This document shows positions 7,401 to 12,459 of a stretch of 12,459 nt of DNA, one piece after another. A program made the position numbers and the translations under genes. Within the stretch, counting starts at the first letter, position 1. Every line of letters begins with the position of its first letter. Below the pieces are notes generated by a model, which worked only from the letters and a program-made list of their open reading frames with translations, had not been told where the DNA came from and made no database searches. Source of the stretch: Goniomonas avonlea (lineage: Eukaryota > Cryptophyceae > Goniomonadida > Goniomonadaceae); the NCBI GenBank assembly GCA_003573635.1, contig QUTJ01031523.1, positions 1 to 12,459 of the forward strand, read 5' to 3'.

Positions 7401-8229
7401 AGCCTCACAAATTGAAAACGAGGTCGATGGTCCACTGTCGATAGCGGTCACAGACACAGTGCTCAAAATATTTTGAACCAATGTCGGAGTTGAAGAGTAA
7501 GCAAAATCCTGCCCCAGGCCCAGTTCACACTTCCCATTATACCCCCAGGTGTACACCCTGCCTCGAGCTAGGGCTGTCGTGTGGAACATTCCACTGGCAA
7601 CGTGCTGCACTGTCAACGAGCTCAAGGCATGCTGGACGAGGGTTGGAGTAGAAATAAATCCTTGAATCCCCAAACCTAGCTCGTACCAGCTGTTCTCTCC
7701 AAACCCGTAGAGCTTGCCGTTGGCTGGCATGTCGTCAACCACAGGCCTCAACAACACATAACACCGCACCCAGTACTTGCGAACTTTCCTGATTCGCTGC
7801 TATGGTGGAGGCGGTTCCATCTTTCCATGGGCCTCGCAGAGGTGTGGGGTACTTTTGAATCTGATCGCCTGCGGCGCCCATGAATGTTTAGTCACGACAA
7901 GAAATTTCATGTACCAAGTTTCCCGAGAAAGAAAACCTCACCCAAACCAGCTGCATAGGTTTGTTAGGGAGCGCCAAAACCCTCGCCGGGCACTCACTCA
8001 GAACAAGGGCGTGAGCACTTCCACGTGCAGCGGAGAGAACGTCGCTGGTGCTGAGTTTGTCGGTCACTAATTGTGGGGTCCAACGAGAAGTCACGTCCCC
8101 AGTTCCAAGCCACCCCCACTTATTCTCTCCCCAAGTATAGAGTGCTCCTCGACTACACCCACCGAAGTTGAACAACGTCGCAGAAACCAGCAGCCACAGG
8201 GCAGTCGCCATTTTGATGACTGATTTCAT
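2892..8229 (-). CDS. RCC1 beta-propeller type I membrane protein, 12-exon gene model
   Basis: The model joins 12 exons (high to low): 8229-7998, 7723-7199, 7098-6817, 6648-6448, 5809-5765, 5494-5419, 4605-4497, 4293-4161, 4040-4015, 3880-3731, 3554-3456 and 3104-2892. The exon sum is 2091 nt, 696 codons plus TGA, and phase is kept at all 11 junctions. Residues 1 to about 27 are a signal peptide. Residues about 28-400 hold seven RCC1-like blades, seen as YTWGEN, LYGFGEN, VYTWGYN, VYVWGSD, a degenerate FWGGCGS, a very degenerate LFALVKS and AYTVGSS. Residues about 414-500 form a membrane-proximal module with an NVS glycosylation sequon, 500-543 a Pro/Thr/Ser stalk, 550-573 one membrane helix, and 574-696 an acidic Ser-rich tail. 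RCC1 propellers bind proteins or GTPases; here the propeller would face outside, so its ligand is unknown. The RCC1 part is strong. The join to the membrane part rests on phase matching, and exon 9 is the weakest link. An alternative is two adjacent genes. Confidence 0.7.
3344..3430. repeat. CACTGT/CACA microsatellite within the last intron
   Basis: Five units of TGTCAC at about 3366-3391 flanked by CA and CT runs. The motif GTCACTGTCAC also occurs alone at about 3025 and twice at 3247-3275. Confidence 0.75.
3456..3554 (-). CDS. RCC1 receptor-like gene, exon 11: acidic cytoplasmic tail
   Basis: Acceptor CATGGCAG, donor CTG|GTACGT (good consensus), both phase 0. It encodes LADGLQVGPN, GPPRTERV and SESEDVVVDPRLTEL. 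The SESED run is a typical casein-kinase-2-like site, which is a motif match only. Confidence 0.6.
3731..3880 (-). CDS. RCC1 receptor-like gene, exon 10: transmembrane helix
   Basis: Acceptor CAACCCAG follows the longest CT microsatellite. SSKPYR leads into a 24-residue hydrophobic helix (from SGFIALAV to SVYF, no charges), then basic and hydrophilic ADRAAHRD: an outside-to-inside single-pass orientation. Ends in PPDVPVP with donor CCG|GTGACT, phase 0. Reading through this donor gives an open frame to a stop at 3464, but the spliced reading is preferred. Confidence 0.7.
3902..3993. repeat. GA microsatellite, CT tract of exon 10 acceptor
   Basis: Nearly pure (GA)n on plus, so (CT)n in the RCC1-gene transcript, starting about 20 nt before the exon 10 boundary at 3880. 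Confidence 0.9.
4015..4040 (-). CDS. RCC1 receptor-like gene, possible microexon 9
   Basis: Only 26 nt. Its acceptor (GTGGAG) is the first AG after a long CT tract, and its end CTG|GTCCGT copies the end of exon 8. It enters in phase 1 and leaves in phase 0, exactly what exons 8 and 10 need. Without it, exon 8 would have to end elsewhere, for example at CAA|GTCCAC. Confidence 0.35.
4070..4150. repeat. GA-rich microsatellite before microexon 9
   Basis: Interrupted (GA)n on plus lying between exons 8 and 9; the transcript sees a CT-rich tract ending just before the first AG at 4042-4041. Confidence 0.85.
4161..4293 (-). CDS. RCC1 receptor-like gene, exon 8: Pro/Thr/Ser stalk
   Basis: Acceptor GGCCACAG directly after a CT microsatellite. 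It encodes ANAPSSPLKQ, then SVTAAWIVEPV and a Pro/Ala/Thr/Ser-rich stretch (TTPAEPSAPASG) expected of an extracellular stalk. I placed the 3' end at CACCCAG|GTCCGT (phase 1). GTCCG is a weak donor, so this end is uncertain. Confidence 0.55.
4310..4440. repeat. GA-rich microsatellite before exon 8
   Basis: Interrupted (GA)n with GC interruptions, again a pyrimidine tract in the transcript, ending about 17 nt before the exon 8 start. Confidence 0.85.
4497..4605 (-). CDS. RCC1 receptor-like gene, exon 7
   Basis: Acceptor CCATCCAG, donor CAG|GTGCGT. The first base completes the Arg codon of exon 6, giving SDSRVVVRALRGGRLASDVL and then ISFLPG and SADDLVQSLLAQ. Strand, turn, strand, helix continue the fold of exon 6 and make the join convincing. 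Confidence 0.65.
4728..4876. repeat. GTGTGAGAGAGTGA compound microsatellite
   Basis: Repeated blocks of GTGTGTGAGAGAGTGAGAGA spaced about 40 bp, inside the 813-nt intron between exons 6 and 7. Confidence 0.85.
5038..5054. repeat. C homopolymer (17)
   Basis: Seventeen C in a row inside the same intron; length may be a sequencing uncertainty. Confidence 0.85.
5276..5404 (+). repeat. 11-bp minisatellite GTGAGTGACAG
   Basis: Imperfect tandem units. Eight copies of GTGAGT occur, most preceded by AG, so each unit looks like a 5' splice site on the plus strand. It sits in the intron next to exon 6. Confidence 0.8.
5419..5494 (-). CDS. RCC1 receptor-like gene, exon 6
   Basis: Acceptor CTGCAG and donor CG|GTGATG. 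It encodes QGSGRVFQDAVATEVAASLN followed by VSDSR: an amphipathic helix plus the sequon NVS. The pattern (Phe, helix, A-x-x-L, then S-R-V-x-V strand) resembles the ferredoxin-like or SEA-like folds found before membrane helices in surface proteins of many protists. That family assignment is inference. Confidence 0.6.
5765..5809 (-). CDS. RCC1 receptor-like gene, exon 5 (short)
   Basis: A 45-nt exon adding D plus VRLLFALGLDIVNP, a beta-strand-like segment leading into the membrane-proximal module. Acceptor GCGAG lies after a C-rich tract and the donor is CCAG|GTGCCC. Phases fit both neighbours (1 in, 1 out). Confidence 0.5.
5810..6447 (-). other. 638-nt intron of the RCC1 receptor-like gene, repeat-filled
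   Basis: Between exons 4 and 5. It holds CTGTCTGTCTGTCT (about 5958-5974), a CT/CA run (6088-6118), and a long degenerate AGACAGGCAGGGAG minisatellite (about 6125-6420). No exon candidate recognised inside. Confidence 0.6.
6448..6648 (-). CDS. RCC1 receptor-like gene, exon 4: blade 7
   Basis: Acceptor CGACAG at 6650-6649 keeps phase 1 and gives AAIPKGRVALAQACVSS. The RCC1 pattern is clear in SSLLVVIGGLAYTVGSSTQG followed by ALGLG. It is the seventh blade counted, which is the number in a closed RCC1 propeller. Donor GTGAGA at 6447, phase 1. Its 5' part is partly duplicated just upstream. Confidence 0.65.
6817..7098 (-). CDS. RCC1 receptor-like gene, exon 3: degenerate blades 5-6
   Basis: Acceptor GTCAAG ends at 7099, giving FGLTVRQGRRFWGGCGSFGG, a weak RCC1 blade. 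The strand ASPSRLTAAFAETGLFAL parallels SGPSTSFSIC in the previous exon. Donor GTATGC at 6816, phase 1. An alternative acceptor at 7088-7087 would end the protein about 19 codons later (EEIQTT stop); I prefer the longer model because the frame stays open and the next exon fits. Confidence 0.6.
7199..7723 (-). CDS. RCC1 receptor-like gene, exon 2: blades 2-4
   Basis: Acceptor CCAG at 7725-7724. Joining to exon 1 gives HALVLTNGKLYGFGEN, the usual RCC1 spacing of a histidine strand followed by G-x-hydrophobic-aromatic-x-aromatic-G. Three blades are visible, starting GKLYGFGEN, GRVYTWGYN and GQVYVWGSD, each followed by a TPTLV or TPTLI strand. A Pro-rich insertion (AEPPPAQ) precedes blade 4. Donor GTGAGG at 7198, phase 1. 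Confidence 0.85.
7998..8229 (-). CDS. RCC1 receptor-like gene, exon 1: signal peptide and blade 1
   Basis: ATG at 8229; a second in-frame ATG at codon 7 has a better context (AAAATGG) and could be the true start. A hydrophobic core (ALWLLVSATLF) followed by small residues makes a secretory signal. The first RCC1 motif (ALYTWGENKWGWLGTG) follows, and the exon ends at HALVL with a consensus donor GTGAGT at 7997, phase 1. Confidence 0.8.
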
Positions 8230-8382
8230 ACCATATCATTGGGCATATCATTAACACTGGCGGCGTTTCAAATTAAATCAACGAATATTCGAAACACACA
8301 TGTCCTTATCTCGGTTATCTAGTCTAGCGGGTTGCTCGATAAGGTGTTCGGTGCCTGCGGACTATCTGTGCCGTGGTGGGCG
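8230..8382. promoter_or_regulatory. Shared intergenic region between divergent RCC1 and SET genes
   Basis: About 150 bp separate the two start codons, so both promoters must lie here or overlap the genes. It is AT-richer than its flanks. It holds a direct repeat CATATCATT at about 8230-8252, with an ATTGG (reverse CCAAT) in the first copy, and GATAA-type motifs on both strands near 8309-8345 (CTTATCT, GTTATCT, CGATAAGG). No clear TATA box. A bidirectional promoter is inference from spacing. Confidence 0.45.
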
Positions 8383-9273
8383 ATGGTTTGGACGCGCTTG
8401 AAGGCCGTCCTTGGAAAGACATTGGAGGATGCGGTGGTGCGGCGCGTTCTTCTCGCGATACAGCCCACACGTTGTTTGGCAGCGACAAGTGGAGAGCGCC
8501 GGTCTGTTCTTCAAGCTGAGCTTGAAAAAAAAGTTTTCTCACTCTTGGATGTGCTGTCAACACAAGGGGAGGAAGGGTTGTCCCGGACCTTGGGGTGGTC
8601 CCTGAAGATTGCGCCATCTACCATTAACTCAGGGGGTTCTGGTGCCTTTGTGGCTGCGCAGCATGTCTCCTCTGCCAAGACTGCTGTCGCAGCCGGGGAC
8701 CTTATCGCCCTCTACCCCGGTGTGCTCATGACTGCTCAAGAGTGTGTGCGCGCAAATATTGAGAAAAAAGACGTGAATGAGTACCTTATAACTCGTTTCG
8801 ACTACAAGGGGGTGAGTAACCTTGTCAACAAGCAATCTGTTTCTGACTGGGTTGTTCGTTGGCAGGTGAGCGCAGCTCCGTGGGCGCGCACTGATGAAGT
8901 GCTCGGAGTCCGGCTTCACTCCATGGCAAGAGGTCATTTGATACAGCACCCACCTCTTGGCGTAACTCCTAACTGTGCTTTTGTTGATTTCGACTACAAA
9001 AATGTTCCACAACATTGGAGGACTCTGATTCCAAACGTGCGGCCCGGCAGAGCCGGCACAGCTGACGTGGTGCACGGGGCTGTGATTGTTGCGATTTCGC
9101 CTGTCCAAGTTGGAGACGAGTTGTTCATGGACTATCGCTACAACCCGCAGGATGCACCCTCCTGGTGGCATCCTTGCCCTGAGTGGCTGAATGTCGCTGA
9201 CCAAACTCTTTCTGGAGAAAGAATCGAAGAGTCCCATGGTCCGAGCTGGAACATTCCCTGGCCTGCACTGTGA
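8383..9273 (+). CDS. SETD9-like SET-domain protein
   Basis: Exons 8383-8811 and 8866-9273, 278 residues; the first in-frame ATG is at 8383. SET domains transfer methyl groups from S-adenosylmethionine to lysine. The order of elements fits SETD9: a helical N-terminal region, RTLGWSL (about 69-75), the SET start with GAFVAAQHV and AAGDLIALYPG (87-113), then RGHLIQHPPLGVTPNC (165-180), and AVIVAISPVQVGDELFMDY (215-233), whose GDELFMDY is the conserved SET motif. The length is close to the roughly 300 residues of SETD9. The usual Asn of the NHxxxPN-type motif is Gln at residue 170, so catalysis is not assured. Divergent from the RCC1 gene and convergent with the ATPase gene. The substrate cannot be inferred. 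Confidence 0.75.
   Translation: MVWTRLKAVLGKTLEDAVVRRVLLAIQPTRCLAATSGERRSVLQAELEKKVFSLLDVLSTQGEEGLSRTLGWSLKIAPSTINSGGSGAFVAAQHVSSAKTAVAAGDLIALYPGVLMTAQECVRANIEKKDVNEYLITRFDYKGVSNLVNKQSVSDWVVRWQVSAAPWARTDEVLGVRLHSMARGHLIQHPPLGVTPNCAFVDFDYKNVPQHWRTLIPNVRPGRAGTADVVHGAVIVAISPVQVGDELFMDYRYNPQDAPSWWHPCPEWLNVADQTLSGERIEESHGPSWNIPWPAL
8812..8865 (+). other. In-frame 54-nt intron of the SET gene
   Basis: Starts GTGAGT, has a CTGAC branch-like site near 8843-8847, a T-rich tract and ends TTGGCAG. Its length is a multiple of three and it has no stop, so the unspliced frame also stays open and would add 18 residues. Confidence 0.65.
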
Positions 9274-9361
9274 AACAGGCCCGCTGTGATTTCTTGTGTT
9301 TATGACTGGCTCAGTGCGTGTCTCCATAAATGTCGACGAGGTCTCTGTGAAGTCAACTCTC

Positions 9362-9742
9362 TCACTTCTCGCTCCTTGTCCTCTCTCCTCTGCTTATCCT
9401 GCCCAAGCAACCCCCTGCCCATCCGCTCTGGACACATGGTAGGGGGGGCAAAACTTTGTATGTCGAAACAACAAACAACACCCGCCCTTGCCCACCACAC
9501 ACACCGCCAACCCGCAAAAACCCTCCACCGGATGGCCGGCGGAAAACTTTCATAAGGGCTTCGCTGTACGTTGGCGCGTTTGACTCCGACCCGACTTGCA
9601 GGGAGCGACGATCGTGACCTTTGCGCCCGCCTGCTACTCTCCCGCCCCCTTGTCGCCTTTTGCTTGGCAGGCGTTTATGCAGACACACCGGCGCCGGCCT
9701 GGAAGCGCAGGGTGTCAGGTTGGGCGGGGCCACGCCGCCGCA
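9362..9742 (-). CDS. Possible last exon of the P3A ATPase (uncertain)
   Basis: The acceptor CCACTTGCAG at 9743-9744 is good and phase 0 gives CGGVAPPNLT onward to a TGA at 9364-9362. The stretch is basic and low-complexity with no family match, and may contain further introns. In another frame the same exon ends soon with QPDTLRFQAGAGVSA stop, which looks more like a natural C-terminus but does not fit the phase. Confidence 0.3.
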   Translation of the reverse strand, partial: CGGVAPPNLTPCASRPAPVCLHKRLPSKRRQGGGRVAGGRKGHDRRSLQVGSESNAPTYSEALMKVFRRPSGGGFLRVGGVCGGQGRVLFVVSTYKVLPPLPCVQSGWAGGCLGRISRGERTRSEK

Positions 9743-12459
9743 CTGCAAGTGGTGGGAGGGGCGGCGGGGGGAGACGACACGACACGAGAAGAGAAGAGGA
9801 GACAGACAGACAGACAGAGTATTGGATCTGCCTGGGACGGACACAACAGCTGTACATACCTCGGACTTGGGAATACTCTTGCCGATCACGCGCTCGATCA
9901 TGGCTCGCAGATCGCTTTGCTCGCTCTCGAGGGAGGCCATGTGCGCGGACAAGTTGCTCACCATGGTTTCAAGAGACTGCGGGAAGCGTTTCAACGCGTT
10001 CAAGCTGGTTCCTTCGGAGTTAAAGGTGTCACTCGTCACATGTGTTAATGTGTCAAACTTGTCAGCGATAGATTGAACTGCCCGCTTGAGGCCGTGTCAA
10101 ACTTGCTTGTCAGGTTGTCAAACCGAGTGGCCAAGTTGTCCGAGTCTTACCTGGGCGTGCTTGAGGTCCTCCTTCTGGCGGCGAGCAACCTCCGTCGCAA
10201 CCGAGCCCCGCGCCCCCTTGTGCTGCCCCCGTGTCAACAAGAAAAAATCACCAGACGACCCCCCCCAACAACAAAACAACACCAAACAAACAGTTTGCGT
10301 GACTACTCTCTCCCTTCCGGCTATCGCCCCTCCCCACCCCTCCCCACAGGAGAACATCACGTTCAGTCAAAGCTTTGCACTTCCTCTGCCGCCGTAAGCA
10401 CCCCTCTGTATGGTTTGATTGTTTCGTGTTTTGGTCCTGTTTTCCTGGTGTGTTGGTATCGTTTGACAGAGTGAGAGAGCGAGTGCGAAGGAGATACGAA
10501 ATGGCAGCACACCCGAGCGCTCACTGAGCCGCGGCTCATGGTTGCGCGCCGCTCCGAGTCGACTGCCACCGAGAGCCGCTTCTGCAGACGGCGGCGCTGG
10601 GCGTGCTGCGCCTCGGTCGGGGCCCCGTGGTAGTGGCGGATGATGTACATGGTGATCACCTGCAACACACCGTTCAGGGTGCAGCGTTCTGGGTGACTGG
10701 TTTCGGGTCGAACGTCACACAGGAGTGGAAGAAGAAGACCCTGGTGAGCTTGACTCTAGTCTGACACCGTGAAGTGACTTAACACAACAGTCAATCCCAA
10801 CCCAACTCTTCCCTCCGGAGAGTGCCCCTTGCCCAAACACCATTTTTTTTGGGCACTGTCTCTCTGTCTCTATCTCGTAGGTTGCCACACCTTCAAAGTG
10901 TCCATAATCAAAAACCACAGGATGGCCCAGAGCAAGATGAAACCGACGGCCCACGAGTTTGGTACTGCGTGCAATCGGCACCACCTGCCGGCATGGTTGT
11001 CACTTGACCTGAGAGGTCGCATATCTGTCCGCCCCTCTTCGCCCCCTCCTCGCTTCTGCACTCGCTGTCCCTCCTCCTGTTTCTTGCTGTCCTCTCCCCC
11101 TTTGGTTGCTCTCTGTCGCTGGCCCTCTGTCCCTGTCCGCTCTCCCCTCCTTCGCGAGAAGAGAGGGAGGGAGGGAGAGGGAGAATGGAGGAAGGGGCGC
11201 GGAGCGAAAGAGAGAGAGAGGGGAAGGGGGAGGGAGGGAGGGAGAGACACACAGAGAGATACAGAGAAGCGACGCACGGGTCGGTAGGTGACGACGGCGT
11301 GCAAATCGAACAGTAGGTGGACGTGAAGTTGACCATCGAGTGCTGGGGCACGGGGTCGACAGCAGCCCATGCGGGGTTGCTGCTCTCCTTGTAGGTGTAC
11401 GCCGTCACGTTGAATGCGCGCCACCCACCGTCGCTCGCAAGCGATCCGGGAACCTGCAGGCAGCGCGGAGTTCAACCTCGAGGAGTGAGGGCGGAGGACA
11501 GAACGAGGGGAGGGCTGTCGCCCCCCTTTACAACCGGCACGCAGTTTTTGCTGTTGATTTTCAGACCATTTTTTTTTTTGTGCGCACCAGGTTGGTGTCC
11601 GGGCCGACGCCCATACAGTTGGTGAAGGTGTTGTACGCAAGAGGCTCGAGAGATCCACCCAGGGGCCAGAACAGCGTGAAAAGGATCGAGACAGACTGCG
11701 CTCTCGGTCAGAACTCGGAAACGACTGGGAAGGCGAGAAATAGAGGGGGTGGCGGGAAGAGGAGCAGAGTTGCGTAACGGGGGTGGTGATGGAAAAAACA
11801 GAAAGAGGTGGGCCTCTCTCCCTTCCCTCTCTCCCCTCCCTCTCCCTCCCTTCGCTCTCCCCCTCCCCTAGCTCCCCACCCCTGAGAGAGGCAGGGGAGA
11901 GTGAGACAGCGACAAGTAAAGCGCACCTGTGCAAAGCCGAAAGCCATAAGGAGACCATTGGACGGACGGCTCTTGAAGAAAAAGCTCTCCGTGCGTGCGG
12001 CGAACACAATGGCTTGTCCACCCACAGACAGCAGGAGGTAAATGAGAGCTTCAATCTATGGAAATTCATCAGATTGTGATCGCAGACGTAAGATATGCAA
12101 GACTGAGAGGCATGGTCTTGCTTTGATTGACATTCATGTTAATTTTTGATTGCTGTGGCAGGTGACAGTGGGCTTGTGGGTGTGGAAGTCACTGGGAGAG
12201 CTCGAGGGCGAGGGTCTGAGTTACCCCCCCCCCCCCTGCTCTCAACATGCACACTCTCGCGCATTCTCTCAACTTTCCCTCGCCGGGAAGGATCGGACCT
12301 GTCCCGGGGTCAGCGGCAGCTTGTCTCCTCCCCAGGAGATGCCGCCAATCGACGCGCTGAAGGACTTTTCCACGGTCGTGAGCGGCGCGTACGACAGCAC
12401 CTCGAACGCCAGGATGCACTCGGTAAACCCCATCAGGCCAAGAACCATGCAGACCTGAA
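9362..12459 (-). CDS. P3A-type plasma-membrane proton-pump ATPase, C-terminal part (5' end outside window)
   Basis: Exons in order: 12454-12299 (may begin at the TTCAG acceptor on the window edge), 12055-11927, 11695-11588, 11453-11278, 10984-10891, 10659-10525, 10222-10151, 10084-9860 and an uncertain last exon from 9742. P3A ATPases pump protons out of the cell with ATP; the catalytic part is not in the window. What is visible is the C-terminal membrane bundle. M7 is around VLGLMGFTECILAFEVL. M8 (ALIYLLLSVGGQAIVFAAR) matches the family's AxxF-x-TR end of M8. M9 is LLMAFGFAQSVSILFTLFW and M10 is SWAVGFILLWAILWFLIMD followed by TLKV, like the family's DxxK ending. Then comes a long basic tail and a coiled coil. 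The M9-M10 outer loop is unusually long. All junctions keep phase. Another P-type ATPase class is possible, but these segments fit P3A best. Confidence 0.75.
9860..10084 (-). CDS. P3A ATPase exon: coiled-coil tail
   Basis: 75 codons, acceptor CCTCAAG (weak), donor GAG|GTATGT (strong). It is a long amphipathic helix with hydrophobic residues at heptad spacing: VQSIADKFDTLTHV, then LNALKRFPQSLETMVSNL and SAHMASLESEQSDLRAMIE. It would be a coiled coil for self-association or autoinhibition. A second frame just upstream (ATRFDNLTSKFDTAS) looks similar and may mark a duplicated heptad or an indel. Confidence 0.55.
10151..10222 (-). CDS. P3A ATPase exon: basic tail, short
   Basis: Acceptor after a T-rich tract (GGGGCAG), consensus donor CAG|GTAAGA, 24 codons in phase 0: HKGARGSVAT and EVARRQKEDLKHAQ, the start of a helical region. 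Confidence 0.6.
10525..10659 (-). CDS. P3A ATPase exon: start of cytoplasmic tail
   Basis: Acceptor GTTGCAG, donor TCA|GTGAGC. VITMYIIRHYHG is the family's helix end after M10. The rest is very basic (QRRRLQKRLSVAVDSERRAT) and contains RLS and RRAT, PKA-like phosphorylation motifs. C-terminal tails regulate P3A pumps by phosphorylation, so this is a candidate control region. Confidence 0.7.
10891..10984 (-). CDS. P3A ATPase exon with M10
   Basis: Acceptor GCCGGCAG restores phase. It encodes the fourth loop Cys (PWCRLH) and M10 (SWAVGFILLWAILWFLIMD), ending TLK before donor GTGTGG. Confidence 0.75.
11157..11262. repeat. GA-rich tract in a P3A ATPase intron
   Basis: GAGAGGGAGGGAGGGAGAGG-type repeats; pyrimidine-rich in the ATPase transcript, following the donor at 11277. 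Confidence 0.8.
11278..11453 (-). CDS. P3A ATPase exon: extended M9-M10 outer loop
   Basis: Acceptor ACCTGCAG, donor GACCC|GTGCGT, phase 0 in and 2 out. A hydrophilic stretch with two glycosylation sequons (NVT, NFT) and the pair CSIC. I know no counterpart of this length in plant or fungal pumps, whose M9-M10 loop is short. Confidence 0.65.
11588..11695 (-). CDS. P3A ATPase exon: M9 end and outer loop
   Basis: Acceptor GAGCGCAG, donor CTG|GTGCGC. SVSILFTLFWPLGG completes M9. YNTFTNCMGVGPDTNL begins the outer loop and holds its first Cys. Confidence 0.7.
11927..12055 (-). CDS. P3A ATPase exon with M8 and start of M9
   Basis: Acceptor TTTCCATAG, donor CAG|GTGCGC. IEALIYLLLSVGGQAIVFAA is M8, followed by the cytoplasmic loop RTESFFFKSRPSNG and the first half of M9 (LLMAFGFAQ). 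This exon carries the clearest family match. Confidence 0.8.
12224..12236. repeat. C homopolymer (13)
   Basis: Thirteen C in the ATPase intron between the M7 and M8 exons. Confidence 0.85.
12299..12454 (-). CDS. P3A ATPase exon with M7
   Basis: 52 codons in phase 0 from a possible acceptor TTCAG at the very window edge. VCMVLGLMGFTECILAFEVL is M7; the following loop (TTVEKSFSAS, SWGGDKLPLTPGQ) would be outside the cell. The donor CAG|GTCCGA lacks the usual purine at +3, so the end is inferred from phase and from the next exon. Confidence 0.65.

Noticed and set aside
10870-12069. 399-codon open frame on the minus strand
   Set aside because: It runs through several ATPase exons out of frame and the CT-rich introns between them. 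Only its last part (RLHAVPNSWAVGF...) is in the true frame.

Overview
The window comes from a nuclear genome of a microbial eukaryote whose lineage I cannot name. The genes are split by many short GT-AG introns (54 to about 810 nt). There are no operons or Shine-Dalgarno sites, intergenic DNA is full of microsatellites and decayed transposons, and three bases are N (about 1284, 1919 and 2173). I assembled the gene models by hand from splice sites, reading phase and family motifs, so they are models and not transcript evidence.

Layout: (1) Positions 1-2450 hold no intact gene. They contain a decayed Ty1/copia relic, a second diverged copy of part of it, tRNA-like B-box repeats, large perfect hairpins, a terminal-inverted-repeat element, and a family of very small (about 47-86 bp) insertions. 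Five of these have exact 15-20 bp flanking direct repeats and share one end. (2) Positions 2892-8229, minus strand, form one 12-exon gene. Its model predicts a 696-residue type I membrane protein: signal peptide, a seven-bladed RCC1-like beta-propeller, a membrane-proximal module, one transmembrane helix and an acidic, Ser-rich cytoplasmic tail. Its introns carry long CT-type microsatellites. (3) Positions 8383-9273, plus strand, form a two-exon SET-domain gene resembling SETD9. It is divergent from the RCC1 gene across about 150 bp. (4) From about 9362 to beyond 12459, minus strand, lies the 3' part of a P-type ATPase gene of the plasma-membrane proton-pump class (P3A). It covers helices M7-M10 and a long cytoplasmic tail, and its 5' part lies outside the window.

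The genes need not act together. The pump and the RCC1 receptor-like protein would both sit at the cell surface. The SET protein is a predicted lysine methyltransferase-fold protein. The most interesting item is the RCC1 receptor-like gene: its parts look like unrelated scraps in separate open frames but join with matching phases at every junction. The second is the family of very small TSD-flanked insertions.
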